DNA from: Brevibacterium picturae | GTDB taxonomy: Bacteria > Actinomycetota > Actinomycetes > Actinomycetales > Brevibacteriaceae | DNA: 64,000 nt | NCBI RefSeq assembly: GCF_900105045.1 | Contig: NZ_LT629739.1 | Span: 186,001 to 250,000, forward strand | Direction: 5' to 3' | Shown: positions 17,211-26,141 of the stretch, piece after piece | Numbering within the stretch: the first letter of the stretch is position 1 | Layout of the letters: every line of letters begins with the position of its first letter | Made by a program: the position numbers and the translations under genes | Notes under the pieces: generated by a model | Database searches by the model: none | The model's input: only the letters and a program-made list of their open reading frames with translations | Told to the model about the DNA's origin: nothing

Positions 17211-18488
17211 TCAGATGTCGGTGCTGCGCACTTCGTCCGGTCTGGCCGGGTGTTTGAGGAGGTCGATGATCGGTGCCAATGCAGTCTTGACGCTTACCAG
17301 CTTAAAGATCAGGTCTCGCAGACCGGCGACGGCCCGCGGCAGGTAGAACATGAATCGTGCCAGTTCACGAGAGGTTGACTGCGCCTGTTCGGCCCTGGGC
17401 CGCTGGGCGGCCTCGAAGCGAGTCAGTGCCTCGGGCAGCCGCTCCGGTGAGGTGGCTTCGAGGGATGCTGCGAGCATCCGGGCAGACTCCATCGACATTC
17501 CGGCGCCGATTCCGGCTGTGGGGAGGAAACCTGCCGCGGCATCTCCGAGGAGGACCGTATTTCCTGTGACCCACTGGCGGCTGCGGAAGTCTCGCAGTGC
17601 CCAGAAATACGGATCCTCGGCCTCAGCGACGGCGGTCAGTGCTGCGTCGATCCGGGGACTCACGGTGGTGAGCTGGCTGCGAACCTCGGTAACGAAGCGT
17701 CTGGCGCCGAGTGGTTCCCGCGAATCTGGAGCGCCGAGGAAGATTCCGATCCTGTCTTTGACCGGGTAGGCGCCGAGGAAGAATCCCTCGCCCCAGAGTT
17801 CGTCGACCTGGTCGGTGTCAGCATCTGCCGGTGCCCAGGCAACCCACCCGCCCCATGCCGTGTCGACAGAGCTCTCGGCTGAACCGCCTGGCACGAGGCG
17901 TCTGCTGTGGGAGTTCAGACCGTCGGCGATGATGACGAGGTCGAATTCCGCACCGTGCAGATAATGGTCCTCGCTGTGGACCCCGGTGGACACTTCCACC
18001 CGTGCCGGTCGAGGGCCGGCGTCAGCGGCAGGGTCGAGTGCGGCAAGGGAAACCAGCGATGAGCCGAAGGCCACGGGGCAGGTCTCGGTCGAGAGGACGG
18101 CGAGGAGCTCTCCCCTGGCAATTCCTCTGTATTGCCCATAGCGGGCCAGCAGACTGCCCAGACGGTCCTCGCGCAGCGTTTCGCCTGTATGGGCGTGGAA
18201 TGCGTACCGGTCGATGGCCACGCTGTTCTCTTGGTACTGCTCGCGGACGCCGAGATCATCGAAGACCGGGTCGACCATCGGCATGAGAGCGAGCATGTAT
18301 CCGGCATGATCGTCATCGGTCATCGTCTCGGAATCTCGCGAACGCTCGATGAGCACGGGATGTCTGCCCTGCCTGCGCAGCAGTTGGGCGACCGCGACTC
18401 CGGCGATTCCAGCGCCCACGACGAGAATGCGCAGATCCTCTGTCTTCGCGGCCTCAAACTGCTCGTCAAAGGGCACGTTCGTGATCAT
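17211..18488 (-). CDS. FAD-dependent monooxygenase (PHBH-type flavoprotein)
   Basis: 425 residues from ATG 18488, chosen for GAGGAG five bases upstream; an in-frame start at 18593 would run through the operator DNA. The FAD-binding GAGIAG lies at 25-30, and the second FAD motif VLLGDAAAGFLPTAGIGAGM about residue 290 marks group A flavoprotein monooxygenases and related dehydrogenases. It is divergent from a TetR regulator, with two palindromes and a 13-bp tandem repeat between them. Likely hydroxylates or epoxidises a small hydrophobic compound that also induces it; this is inference. Confidence 0.88.
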   Translation of the reverse strand: MITNVPFDEQFEAAKTEDLRILVVGAGIAGVAVAQLLRRQGRHPVLIERSRDSETMTDDDHAGYMLALMPMVDPVFDDLGVREQYQENSVAIDRYAFHAHTGETLREDRLGSLLARYGQYRGIARGELLAVLSTETCPVAFGSSLVSLAALDPAADAGPRPARVEVSTGVHSEDHYLHGAEFDLVIIADGLNSHSRRLVPGGSAESSVDTAWGGWVAWAPADADTDQVDELWGEGFFLGAYPVKDRIGIFLGAPDSREPLGARRFVTEVRSQLTTVSPRIDAALTAVAEAEDPYFWALRDFRSRQWVTGNTVLLGDAAAGFLPTAGIGAGMSMESARMLAASLEATSPERLPEALTRFEAAQRPRAEQAQSTSRELARFMFYLPRAVAGLRDLIFKLVSVKTALAPIIDLLKHPARPDEVRSTDI

Positions 18489-18512
18489 GACATCTCCTCG
18501 CGTCGTCATCTC

Positions 18513-18538
18513 CTGCAGCTGGTCCCTGCAGCTGGTCC
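18513..18538. repeat. 13-bp perfect tandem repeat in monooxygenase leader
   Basis: CTGCAGCTGGTCC occurs twice head to tail (18513-18525, 18526-18538) between the monooxygenase start and the TetR operators. It contains GGTCC, the core of the operators at 18577-18625, so it may be extra regulator contact DNA or a recent slippage duplication. Confidence 0.6.
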
Positions 18539-18576
18539 CTGTCTGCGCGATGTCTTCGCGGTCAGCATGCGCAGAG

Positions 18577-18625
18577 TGGACTAGGTGGTCCAATCACGGT
18601 AGCATTGAGTGGACCACCTGGTCCA
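18577..18625. promoter_or_regulatory. Twin TetR-type operators
   Basis: TGGACTAGGTGGTCCA (18577-18592) and TGGACCACCTGGTCCA (18610-18625) are two copies of one palindromic site sharing TGGAC and GGTCCA, 33 bases apart (three helical turns), between the monooxygenase and the TetR gene. TTGAGT (18605-18610) overlapping the second copy could be the TetR promoter -35. Confidence 0.75.
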
Positions 18626-18645
18626 GAGATTGTGAGGAAGAGATC

Positions 18646-19257
18646 GTGTCAGCTTCTGCATTCGCACGTATGCCGAGAGCCAAGCGGCAGGCGCTGATCT
18701 TCGCTGCCGCCGAGGAATTCGCCTCCCGCCCCTTCGAACAGGCCTCCCTCAACAGCATCATCTCCGCAGCTTCGATGAGCAAAAGCTCCTTCTATCACGT
18801 CATCGACTCCAAGGAATCCTTGTTGTCACTGGTCGTCGATGAGCTTCGCGAATTGGCGAGGAGAGAATGGACTCCGCCGGACCCGAGCAGCTTCGCCTCA
18901 GACTTCTGGAAGACTGCCGCACACGTGTTCGACGATGCCCTGCGTGTCTGGCCGCAGGTTCGGGCACTCGAACTGCTGTGGCGGATCGTGCATGAAAATC
19001 GTGCCGATCCCGGGGTCACCAGCCTTGAGAGCAGCTACCAGAAGTGGATTTCGTCGGTGCTGGAGATCGGGCGGGAGGCTGGTGCCATCGATGCGGAATG
19101 TCCGGCGGACCTGCAGGCCGTGGCGGCCGCGAGCATGCTGGGCGCCTTCGACGAATGGACCCTGCAGCAGACCAGCCGCGACAGTCGAACCGGCGACAGC
19201 ATCGAAGCCGCCGCCAGTCAGCAGTTCCGTCTGCTCAAGCGCCTGCTCGAGGCGTGA
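18646..19257 (+). CDS. TetR family transcriptional regulator
   Basis: 203 residues from GTG 18646, with AGGAAG five bases upstream. N-terminal HTH about 12-58 (AKRQALIFAAAEEFASRPFE, LNSIISAASMSKSSFYHVIDSKESLL) and a helical ligand domain with DEWTLQQ. The divergent flavoprotein monooxygenase and twin palindromes in the 157-base gap indicate that it represses both itself and the monooxygenase. Its last 23 bases overlap the convergent lldD-like gene. Confidence 0.9.
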   Translation: MSASAFARMPRAKRQALIFAAAEEFASRPFEQASLNSIISAASMSKSSFYHVIDSKESLLSLVVDELRELARREWTPPDPSSFASDFWKTAAHVFDDALRVWPQVRALELLWRIVHENRADPGVTSLESSYQKWISSVLEIGREAGAIDAECPADLQAVAAASMLGAFDEWTLQQTSRDSRTGDSIEAAASQQFRLLKRLLEA

Positions 19258-20506
19258 GCTGCTCTCCCGAGGTTCCCTTGGTCGGGCCGGGAACACCGGG
19301 CAGCCCCCTGGCCAGCTGCGGTCCGAGGTCGGAGATGTTCCGGGCGCCCATCAGGCCCATGGCAGTCAGTATCTCTGCCCGGATCAGGTCGATGGCCTTC
19401 TCCACGCCGCGCTGTCCGCCGGCCATCAATCCGTAGAGGTAGGCCCGGCCGACGAGCACGAAGTCCGCTCCGGCACACAGAGCGGCCACGACGTCGGTGC
19501 CGGACATGATTCCGGAGTCGAGGATGAGTTCCATGTCCTCGCCGACGGCCGCTCGCACCCCCGCCAGTGCAGTCAGGGAGTCAGGTGCGCGATCGAGTTG
19601 GCGTCCGCCGTGGTTGGATACGACCAGGCCGTCTGCGCCGATGGACCGGGCCCTGTCGGCATCTTCGGCGGTGAGGACTCCCTTGACGAAGAGCCTGCCC
19701 TTCCACTGCTGACGGATCCACCTGAGGTCATCGAGGTCAAGTGTCGGATCGAACATGGTCCGCGTCATCTCGGCCAAGGACTGTGAGGTGTTTGACAAGG
19801 AGGCATATTTCGGCGGCTCGGTGGTGAGGAAGTTGAACCACCAGCCGGGCCGGTAGGAGGCATCGAGGATCGTCTTCAGGGTCAGCTTCGGTGGGATCGA
19901 GAGCCCATTGCGGTTATCGCGCAGACGCTGGCCCGTGATCGGAGTGTCGACGGTGACGAGCAGGGTTTCGTACCCGCTGGCCTGGGCTCGCTGAAGCAGA
20001 TCGAGGCTGCGCTCGCGGTCCTTCCACAGGTAGAGCTGGAACCAACGGGTGGATCCCGGTGCCGCCTGGGCGACCTCTTCGATCGATCGCGTGCCCATCG
20101 TTGACAGCGAGAAGGGAATGCCTGCCTTTGTCGCCGCGCGGACTCCCCCGATCTCACCTTCGGAATGCATCATCCGCGTGTAGCCTGTCGGGGCGATGCC
20201 GAATGGCAGTGCTGTGTGCTGACCGGCGATCGTCGTCGATGTGTTCGGGGCGTCGACTCCGTGCAGGATCCGTGGGAGGAGTTCGACGTCGGCGAAGACC
20301 TGACGGTTCTTGCGCAGCGTGTGCTCATCGAGCGCGCCGCCGTCGACGTAGTCGAAGGGCGCCGTGGGGGTCACCCGCTTCGCGATGCGACGCAGGTCCC
20401 AGACATCGGCGGCGGAGTCGAGTCGCGCACCCACCCTGTCGAGCCTGGGCAGACCGAACTGCAGAAGAGGGGCGAGTTCCTTCACGTCGGGCAGCTGCCG
20501 TTTCAT
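19235..20506 (-). CDS. FMN-dependent alpha-hydroxy-acid dehydrogenase (L-lactate dehydrogenase-like)
   Basis: 423 residues. The start ATG 20506 is chosen because GAGGAG lies four bases upstream; a GTG at 20527 is also possible. The TIM-barrel FMN family features are present: FDYVDGGALDEHT near residue 50, GIAPTGYTRMMH, QLYLWKDRE, TVDTPITGQRLRDNRNG and the catalytic/FMN motif SNHGGRQLDRAPDSL. It oxidises L-lactate or a related 2-hydroxy acid to the keto acid at the membrane or with oxygen; LldD and lactate oxidase cannot be told apart by eye. The 3' end overlaps the TetR gene. Confidence 0.88.
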   Translation of the reverse strand: MKRQLPDVKELAPLLQFGLPRLDRVGARLDSAADVWDLRRIAKRVTPTAPFDYVDGGALDEHTLRKNRQVFADVELLPRILHGVDAPNTSTTIAGQHTALPFGIAPTGYTRMMHSEGEIGGVRAATKAGIPFSLSTMGTRSIEEVAQAAPGSTRWFQLYLWKDRERSLDLLQRAQASGYETLLVTVDTPITGQRLRDNRNGLSIPPKLTLKTILDASYRPGWWFNFLTTEPPKYASLSNTSQSLAEMTRTMFDPTLDLDDLRWIRQQWKGRLFVKGVLTAEDADRARSIGADGLVVSNHGGRQLDRAPDSLTALAGVRAAVGEDMELILDSGIMSGTDVVAALCAGADFVLVGRAYLYGLMAGGQRGVEKAIDLIRAEILTAMGLMGARNISDLGPQLARGLPGVPGPTKGTSGEQLTPRAGA

Positions 20507-20656
20507 CATTCTCCTCATATTCGACACTGAATCTCATCGGGTTCGAGACCCCTGCGAGCACTGTGAGCCTCCGGCGCTCCTAGTATCCTCGGCGTCTCTG
20601 AGCTGCGAGTCTAACGAGGGAACCAAGTTCCGCGGAACTGGGATCACCATGAGAGA

Positions 20657-20705
20657 TATTCCCATTTATTCAATTATATGGGCGTATCGTCTAGACTATT
20701 CCCAT
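20657..20705 (+). promoter_or_regulatory. Promoter of the fic gene with repeated TATTCCCAT
   Basis: TTCAAT (20669-20674), a 17-base spacer and TAGACT (20692-20697) place the start of transcription on the ATG at 20704. TATTCCCAT occurs at 20657-20665 and again at 20697-20705, 40 bases apart, flanking the promoter, with an ATATGGG between them in inverse orientation. A regulator may bridge the copies. Confidence 0.5.
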
Positions 20706-21921
20706 GTCCGACTCCGCCGTTCCCGTGCCCGATCCTGCCGTTCACGTGCCCGCAGCGCAGGCAGAGACCAGACCGTGGCGCCAGGAATTCCGCGGCGGCA
20801 CGATCGACGACAGAAAATTCGCCGAGGTGGCCGTCTCCATTCCGGCTCGCATCGGCTCGGTCGACCTGCGCCTGCCCTCGGAGCTCGCCGCACGCTCTGA
20901 AACCGCGGTCCGCGCGATCTCGCGGCTTGATGCCGAGCACGGTCGCACCTTGATCCCACTGTCGTACCTGCTGCTGCGCAGCGAGTCGATCGCCTCGTCG
21001 AAGATCGAAGCCGAAGAGGCCCCTATCGACGACTTCGTCCGAGCCCTCCACGGTGCGAAGTCCAATTCTTCGGCAACTGCGATGGCAGCTGCAACGGGCG
21101 CGCTGGATCTGCTGACATCGGGAGCGATCAATGCCGATTCGGTCTCTCGCGCCCATCGGCTGCTGCTCAAGGACGATGCCAGTGAGGCTCATCTGGCGGG
21201 CCGACATCGGCCGATGCAGAACTGGATCGGCGGCTCCGATCATTCGCCCCGTGGCGCGCTCTACGTTCCCCCTCCCCCGGAGCTCGTCCCTGAGCTCATG
21301 GATGATCTGCTGACCTTCGCCCGCCGCGTTGACATTCCCACGATCGCGCAGGCCGCCGTCGCCCACTCACAGTTCGAAGCGATCCATCCCTTCACCGACG
21401 GCAACGGTCGGATCGGACGAGCTTTGGCGGCTGGCATCCTCCACTCACGCGGAGTCACGACCGGGATCACCGTTCCTCTGGCTGCTGCCTTGGTCGAGGT
21501 TCGAGACCGCTACTTCGCCGCGCTGAATTCCTATCACTCAGGCGACGCCGGACCGGTCATATCGCTGTGGTCGACATCATCGGTGATCGCGGCGGAGGAA
21601 GCTCAGCTGACCGCGCATAGGCTGGCTGGACTGCCTGATGAGTGGGCCGACCTCCTCGGCCATCCGCGTGAGAACAGCGCCTCGGCCAGAATCCTGACCT
21701 ACCTCGCATCGGACCCGGTGTTCACGATCGACGATCTTGAGGACTCCTTGCACCTGTCGAGCTCCTCGGCGAACAGGGCAGTCTCGACCCTGACGGAAGC
21801 GGGGGTCCTGCGTGGCCTGACCAGTCGCAGACGCAATCAGATCTGGGGTGCCGGCGACGTCCTCACCGAGCTCGAAGACCTCAACCTGCGCATCGGCGAC
21901 AGGGCCCGTTCCGAACTCTGA
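20704..21921 (+). CDS. Fic family protein (AMPylase-type, class II with N-terminal inhibitory helix)
   Basis: 405 residues. The catalytic loop HPFTDGNGRIGR (His228) is complete, so AMP or other nucleotide transfer onto a protein is expected. Upstream SSKIEA (98-103) fits the inhibitory helix pattern [S/T]xxxE[G/N], with Ala in the last place, as in class II Fic proteins with an N-terminal domain. The C-terminus (about 330-395) is a winged helix (FTIDDLEDSLHLSSSSANRAV). It stands alone, without an antitoxin gene beside it, and is predicted leaderless. The target is unknown; many such proteins modify topoisomerases or their own chain. Confidence 0.9.
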   Translation: MSDSAVPVPDPAVHVPAAQAETRPWRQEFRGGTIDDRKFAEVAVSIPARIGSVDLRLPSELAARSETAVRAISRLDAEHGRTLIPLSYLLLRSESIASSKIEAEEAPIDDFVRALHGAKSNSSATAMAAATGALDLLTSGAINADSVSRAHRLLLKDDASEAHLAGRHRPMQNWIGGSDHSPRGALYVPPPPELVPELMDDLLTFARRVDIPTIAQAAVAHSQFEAIHPFTDGNGRIGRALAAGILHSRGVTTGITVPLAAALVEVRDRYFAALNSYHSGDAGPVISLWSTSSVIAAEEAQLTAHRLAGLPDEWADLLGHPRENSASARILTYLASDPVFTIDDLEDSLHLSSSSANRAVSTLTEAGVLRGLTSRRRNQIWGAGDVLTELEDLNLRIGDRARSEL

Positions 21922-21944
21922 ACACCTGCTTCGTGTCGATCGGC

Positions 21945-22646
21945 TCAGGACTGGTCGAGGTAGTGCAGGACCGCGGGGACCCGTCGACTCGTGGTCTGGC
22001 CCGCGTGCAGGCCGAGCTTGTCGAAGATCGAGCTGATGGCCTTCTCCACGGAGCTGATGGACACGTAGAGTCGTTCGGCGATGCCGCGATTCGACAGGCC
22101 CTCAGCCATGGTCTCGAGGACCTCGTTCTCACGCGGTGTCAGGGCCGAGAGCGAATTCTGCTTCTCCGAGCCGCTCAGCAGCTGCCTGACCACCTCGGGG
22201 TCGATGACGGTTCCACCCGCCGCGATGCGGTTGACGGACTCGAGGAAACCATCGATGTCAGTGACACGGTTCTTGAGCAGATACCCGACGCCGACGGTTT
22301 CGGTGCTCAGCAGCTCGGTCGCATATTCACGCAGTACGTATTGACTGAGCACGAGGACACCGATGTCAGGGAACCGCCGTTTGATCTCCAGCGCGGCCTC
22401 GAGTCCTTCTGTGGTGTGGGTCGGCGGCATCCTGACATCGACGATCGCCAAGTTCGGGCGCTGAGCCGCGACCGCGGTGAGGAGCTGCTGTCCGTCATCG
22501 ACAGAGGCCACAACTGCGATGCCCTCGTCTTCGAGCAGGCTGCGCACCCCCTCGCGCAGCAGCACCGAGTCATCGGCCAAGGCGACTCTCATCGGGCCGA
22601 GGATCGGGGTTTCGGCGCTGGATTCAGGCATGCCAGGTTCAGACAT
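21945..22646 (-). CDS. LuxR/NarL family response regulator
   Basis: 233 residues with a receiver domain from about 19 (VALADDSVLLREGVRSLLED, phosphoacceptor Asp70 in LAIVDVRMPP, Lys in YLLKNRV) and a C-terminal LuxR HTH (ALTPRENEVLETMAEGLSNRGIAE-type). GGAG lies seven bases before ATG 22646. It overlaps the sensor kinase gene by 8 bases and is its partner. Output genes are unknown. Confidence 0.93.
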   Translation of the reverse strand: MSEPGMPESSAETPILGPMRVALADDSVLLREGVRSLLEDEGIAVVASVDDGQQLLTAVAAQRPNLAIVDVRMPPTHTTEGLEAALEIKRRFPDIGVLVLSQYVLREYATELLSTETVGVGYLLKNRVTDIDGFLESVNRIAAGGTVIDPEVVRQLLSGSEKQNSLSALTPRENEVLETMAEGLSNRGIAERLYVSISSVEKAISSIFDKLGLHAGQTTSRRVPAVLHYLDQS

Positions 22647-23787
22647 AGGGGATCTCCGCTCTCACTGTGGTTCCGACATTCTCTGTGCTCTCAATCGTCA
22701 TCGTCCCGTCCAGTGCTCCGACCCGACGCGACAGTCCTTTCAGCCCGCTGCCGGCAGGGTCGGCTCCCCCGGTGCCGTCATCGACCACCTCGGCGATGAG
22801 CTTCTGTTCATCGGCGATCACGCTGATTCGAACAGTCGACGCATTCGCGTGCTTGACCACGTTGGTCACGGCCTCCCTGACGACGAAATATGCGGCCGAT
22901 TCGGTGGCCTGCGGCGCCCTCCTCGACGGGACGGCGGTGAGGGTGACCGGGATCGGGCTGTGATCGGCTACCCGGTGGAGGACAGTGCTCAGGCCATGTT
23001 CGTCCAGTGCTGTGGGATAGACGCGCCAGGCGACCTCCCGCATCTCGTCGATGAGGTCCTGGGACTGGACCAGGGCATCGTCGAGGAGCTCACTCACCTT
23101 GTCCGTGTCCTTCGCCCGCTGTGCCCGGGCGATGAGCACAGACAGGGAGACGACGTTCTGCTGGACCCCGTCGTGCAGGTCCCGCTCGATTCGGCGCCTC
23201 TCCTCATCGATGGCCATGACCACCCCGTGGCGGGTCATCAGGAGCTGGGTGATCCGGGTGTGCGGTGCGTTGGGTCGGCTGACCTCGGTGGATCGGGAGT
23301 CGATCTTGCCGTGCAGCCAATTGGCCGCCTCGGCGAGAATGATGACTCCGATGAGGTTGGCGGCCCCATAGAGCACACCGACGAACAGCGTCGGTTGGCT
23401 GATGGTCCACAGGTCGAAGCCGATGGTGACGCTGCCGCCGATGAACAGCCCCTGGATGAGGGAGCCGATCGTGACGACGAGGAATCCGGTGAGCAGGTTG
23501 AGCACGGGTACTGCGATGAGGCCGGCGACCGCACCATTGAGGAGGAAGAAGGAACGCGTGTTCGGATCGTGGCTCATGACGATTCCGAAGCATCTGAGCT
23601 GCCGGGAGCGTTCCCAGCCGAGGACTCTGCGACTCAGTCCTGAGTTGGGGGCAGGGACAGCGGCTAGGAGGAGCGGAATGCACAGCAACACTCCCCACAG
23701 GATGCCGACCACCGAGGCGCTCCAACGTGTGACGAACATGCGGGACTCTCGGGGAATCCTCGCGGTCAGCGATGTCGGCCAGGGCAT
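22639..23787 (-). CDS. Two-component sensor histidine kinase (HisKA_3 type)
   Basis: 382 residues from ATG 23787; TACGAT ends six bases before it, giving a probable leaderless mRNA. Several N-terminal membrane segments including about 22-45 and 80-150, then a HisKA_3 dimerisation domain with the phosphoacceptor His205 in ERRRIERDLHDGVQQ and a HATPase_c domain with REAVTNVVKHANAS and DDGTGG. The short extracellular parts suggest sensing within the membrane. It is paired with the NarL-type regulator downstream. Confidence 0.9.
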   Translation of the reverse strand: MPWPTSLTARIPRESRMFVTRWSASVVGILWGVLLCIPLLLAAVPAPNSGLSRRVLGWERSRQLRCFGIVMSHDPNTRSFFLLNGAVAGLIAVPVLNLLTGFLVVTIGSLIQGLFIGGSVTIGFDLWTISQPTLFVGVLYGAANLIGVIILAEAANWLHGKIDSRSTEVSRPNAPHTRITQLLMTRHGVVMAIDEERRRIERDLHDGVQQNVVSLSVLIARAQRAKDTDKVSELLDDALVQSQDLIDEMREVAWRVYPTALDEHGLSTVLHRVADHSPIPVTLTAVPSRRAPQATESAAYFVVREAVTNVVKHANASTVRISVIADEQKLIAEVVDDGTGGADPAGSGLKGLSRRVGALDGTMTIESTENVGTTVRAEIPYV

Positions 23788-23939
23788 GGGTCGATCGTAG
23801 CAACGCAGTGTCCGGACTCCTATGCGTCGGGCTGCAGACTTCGCTTCCGGTTTTCCGCATCGTGTGTCCGGGCTTCTGCGCACAAGATTGTTCCTCGCCC
23901 CGTGTCGATCTCCGCTTCCGGTCAATAGCGTCAGTGAGT

Positions 23940-24605
23940 ATGGATCTTGCACTCGATATCCTCCGCACAAGCGTCGAATCACCGTGGGTGTATCTCTTCG
24001 TCTTCGCTATCGCCGGCTTCGACTCTCTGGTCCCGATCGTCCCGGCCGAAACGATTGTCATCTCCGCCGCGACCTATGCGGCTGCCGGCACCCCGAATCC
24101 CGTGGGCCTCGTTCTGGCAGCAGCAGTCGGTGCGCTCGCCGGTGATGTCGCCGCCTATCTTGTGGGTCGCGGAGGTGGGTCACTTGTGCTTCGGTGGGCC
24201 CGCCATCCGCGGGTGCATGGCCTCATCGATCGCACCGAAGCGATGTTCGCTCGCCGAGGCGGGGCCGCGCTCATCGCCGGTCGTTTCGTTCCCGGCGGTC
24301 GCACGGCCACAACCGTGACCGCAGGAATGGTGAGATATCCGCGGCTTCGGTTCCTCGCCTTCGATGCGGCGGGGTGCCTGACGTGGGCACTGTACTCGAC
24401 GGGCGTCGGTCTGCTCGGTGGCGTGATCTTCGACGATCAACCGCTGTTCGCAGTGGGGCTGGGGATTGGAATCGCGCTCATGATCACCGGTGTTGCCGAA
24501 ATCACGGGCAGAGTCCTGGCCAGGAGACGGACACGTAAAGATACGGATCCGGCGGCTCACCGAGGCAGCCGGCATTGGACAGGCCAGACCGTGGACGTGG
24601 CATGA
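23940..24605 (+). CDS. DedA family membrane protein
   Basis: 221 residues from ATG 23940. DedA/SNARE-associated features: re-entrant start AIAGFDSLVPIVPAETIVISA, GALAGDVAAYLVGR and the conserved GRFVPGGRTATTVTAG. The family are undecaprenyl-phosphate or lipid flippase-like proteins of the inner membrane. It overlaps the next gene by 4 bases (ATGA). Confidence 0.85.
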   Translation: MDLALDILRTSVESPWVYLFVFAIAGFDSLVPIVPAETIVISAATYAAAGTPNPVGLVLAAAVGALAGDVAAYLVGRGGGSLVLRWARHPRVHGLIDRTEAMFARRGGAALIAGRFVPGGRTATTVTAGMVRYPRLRFLAFDAAGCLTWALYSTGVGLLGGVIFDDQPLFAVGLGIGIALMITGVAEITGRVLARRRTRKDTDPAAHRGSRHWTGQTVDVA

Positions 24606-25246
24606 TGAAAGGGATGTCTCAAGCACTCGTGTGGTATGTCAGCTACGGATCGAACATGTCTCGTGACAGGCTCGCCTGCTATCTGCAGGGCGGCCGACCG
24701 CCGGGTGCGTTCGTCACCTACCCGGGCGCAAGGGACACCGCTCTTCCCTCTGCGGAAATGGGCATCGAACTCCCTGGATCCATCTACTTCGCCGGTCGGT
24801 CGACCGTGTGGGGCGGCGGCGGGATGGCGTTCTACGACCATCATGTGCCTGGCCCTGCACCGGCCAAGGCCTATCTCATCACTGCCGAGCAGTTCGCCGA
24901 TGTCGCCGATCAGGAGATGAATCGGCCGCCGTCAGCCGATAACCCGCTTGAGACGCTCGCATCCGAGCTGCCTGTCGGCTCCACTCATTCGGTGGGACCC
25001 GGCGGCTACGAAACCCTGTTGGTCCTCGACCGCCGAGACTCGATCCCGATGGTGACGTTCACCGCTCCACACGGATCCGATGCAGTCACGCACAGGACAC
25101 CGAATGAGGCCTACCTGAGCATGCTGCGTCGCGGTGTCGACGAGATCAAGGCTGTAGCTGAAGTCGGCACTTCAGCTGAGATCGGTTCCGTGTCCGAAAT
25201 CAAGGGTGGCGCAGAGTCACGCCGGCCCGCAGCTGCACAAGTGTGA
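24602..25246 (+). CDS. Gamma-glutamylcyclotransferase-fold protein
   Basis: 214 residues. YVSYGSNMSRDRLACYL at the N-terminus is the YGSN signature of the GGCT/AIG2-like fold; related actinobacterial proteins are often labelled histone deacetylase without basis. A tail from about residue 185 is Glu/Ala-rich and low in complexity. The start is taken at ATG 24602, overlapping the DedA stop; ATG 24605 or 24614 are alternatives. Its 3' end overlaps the convergent panE-like gene by 47 bases. Substrate unknown. Confidence 0.7.
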   Translation: MMKGMSQALVWYVSYGSNMSRDRLACYLQGGRPPGAFVTYPGARDTALPSAEMGIELPGSIYFAGRSTVWGGGGMAFYDHHVPGPAPAKAYLITAEQFADVADQEMNRPPSADNPLETLASELPVGSTHSVGPGGYETLLVLDRRDSIPMVTFTAPHGSDAVTHRTPNEAYLSMLRRGVDEIKAVAEVGTSAEIGSVSEIKGGAESRRPAAAQV

Positions 25247-26141
25247 GATCGAGCAGCGGCGTCGGCACACCGAGATCAGCTGCAGTGCTCGCCAGATGCC
25301 CGAGGATGTGCTCGGTTTCGCTGGGCAGGCCAGAGGTCACGTCGCGGTAGAGCGATGAGGTGAACGCGGAGCCCTCGGCGGTCAGCATCGACAGTGTCAT
25401 CGTCCTGGCCTTGCCCGAGACCGGGTGTCCTCTCGCAGCCGCGACGGCCTCGAGCTCGTCGACGATCTGAACAATGTGCGAATGTCCTCCGGCGGCCATG
25501 ATCGCCCCGACGGGTGCCCGGAACAGGCAGGTGACGACCCCGGCTGCGGCGATGAAGATCCACTTCTCCCACAGAGCGTCAGTGATGTTGTCCAGGATCT
25601 GCAGCTTGTAGCCGGGAACATCGAGGGCCTGGGCAACGGAGTCCGGGACGCCTGCTCCATCGAGATCGCCGATGGTCATGACGGCTAGGTCCGTCATCTG
25701 GTGGATCGCGCCGTCCTTGATCGTCCCGACGATCTTGACCAGACCGCCCAGCACCTGACCGGGGAACTCCTCGACCAATCGCTCAATCTGGGCCATGCCG
25801 TTGAGGAACGGAATGATGAGGGTGCCCTCCCCCACTGCGGGCCTGATGTCATCGATGATCGACTCCAAACCGTTGGCTTTGACCGCGACGATCACCAGGT
25901 CGAATGTGCTTGAAACCCCGCGATCTGCTCCAGTGTGTTCGGCCGCGGCGAGCTCTGCTGCGGTGAGGACGGGGACATGGTTCGTCCGGTCTTCACCGGG
26001 GGCGATGAATCGCAGGCCGTTGTCGCGCATCAACTCCGCTCGGGCCGGCCGGACGAGGAACGTGACATCTAGTCCTGCTTCGAACAGACGAGTCCCGAAG
26101 GCACCGCCGGTCGCGCCGGCCCCGGCGATGAGAATGTTCAC
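25200..26141 (-). CDS. Ketopantoate reductase family protein (PanE-like)
   Basis: 313 residues. N-terminal NADP-binding GAGATGG at 7-13, [15 protein letters not shown] with the conserved Lys, and [11 protein letters not shown], followed by a helical C-terminal domain ([32 protein letters not shown]). The family reduces 2-dehydropantoate to pantoate for coenzyme A, but many members act on other keto compounds. It overlaps thiE by 4 bases and so shares its transcript. A paralogue lies at 63087. Confidence 0.85.
   Translation of the reverse strand: MNILIAGAGATGGAFGTRLFEAGLDVTFLVRPARAELMRDNGLRFIAPGEDRTNHVPVLTAAELAAAEHTGADRGVSSTFDLVIVAVKANGLESIIDDIRPAVGEGTLIIPFLNGMAQIERLVEEFPGQVLGGLVKIVGTIKDGAIHQMTDLAVMTIGDLDGAGVPDSVAQALDVPGYKLQILDNITDALWEKWIFIAAAGVVTCLFRAPVGAIMAAGGHSHIVQIVDELEAVAAARGHPVSGKARTMTLSMLTAEGSAFTSSLYRDVTSGLPSETEHILGHLASTAADLGVPTPLLDLTLVQLRAGVTLRHP

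Noticed and set aside
22477..23643. 388-codon plus-strand frame opposite the histidine kinase
   Set aside because: Antisense to intact HisKA_3 and HATPase motifs; no ribosome site or recognisable domain.
24602..25246. Histone deacetylase label for the YGSN protein
   Set aside because: No deacetylase metal-site motifs are present; YGSNMSRDRL points to the gamma-glutamylcyclotransferase fold.
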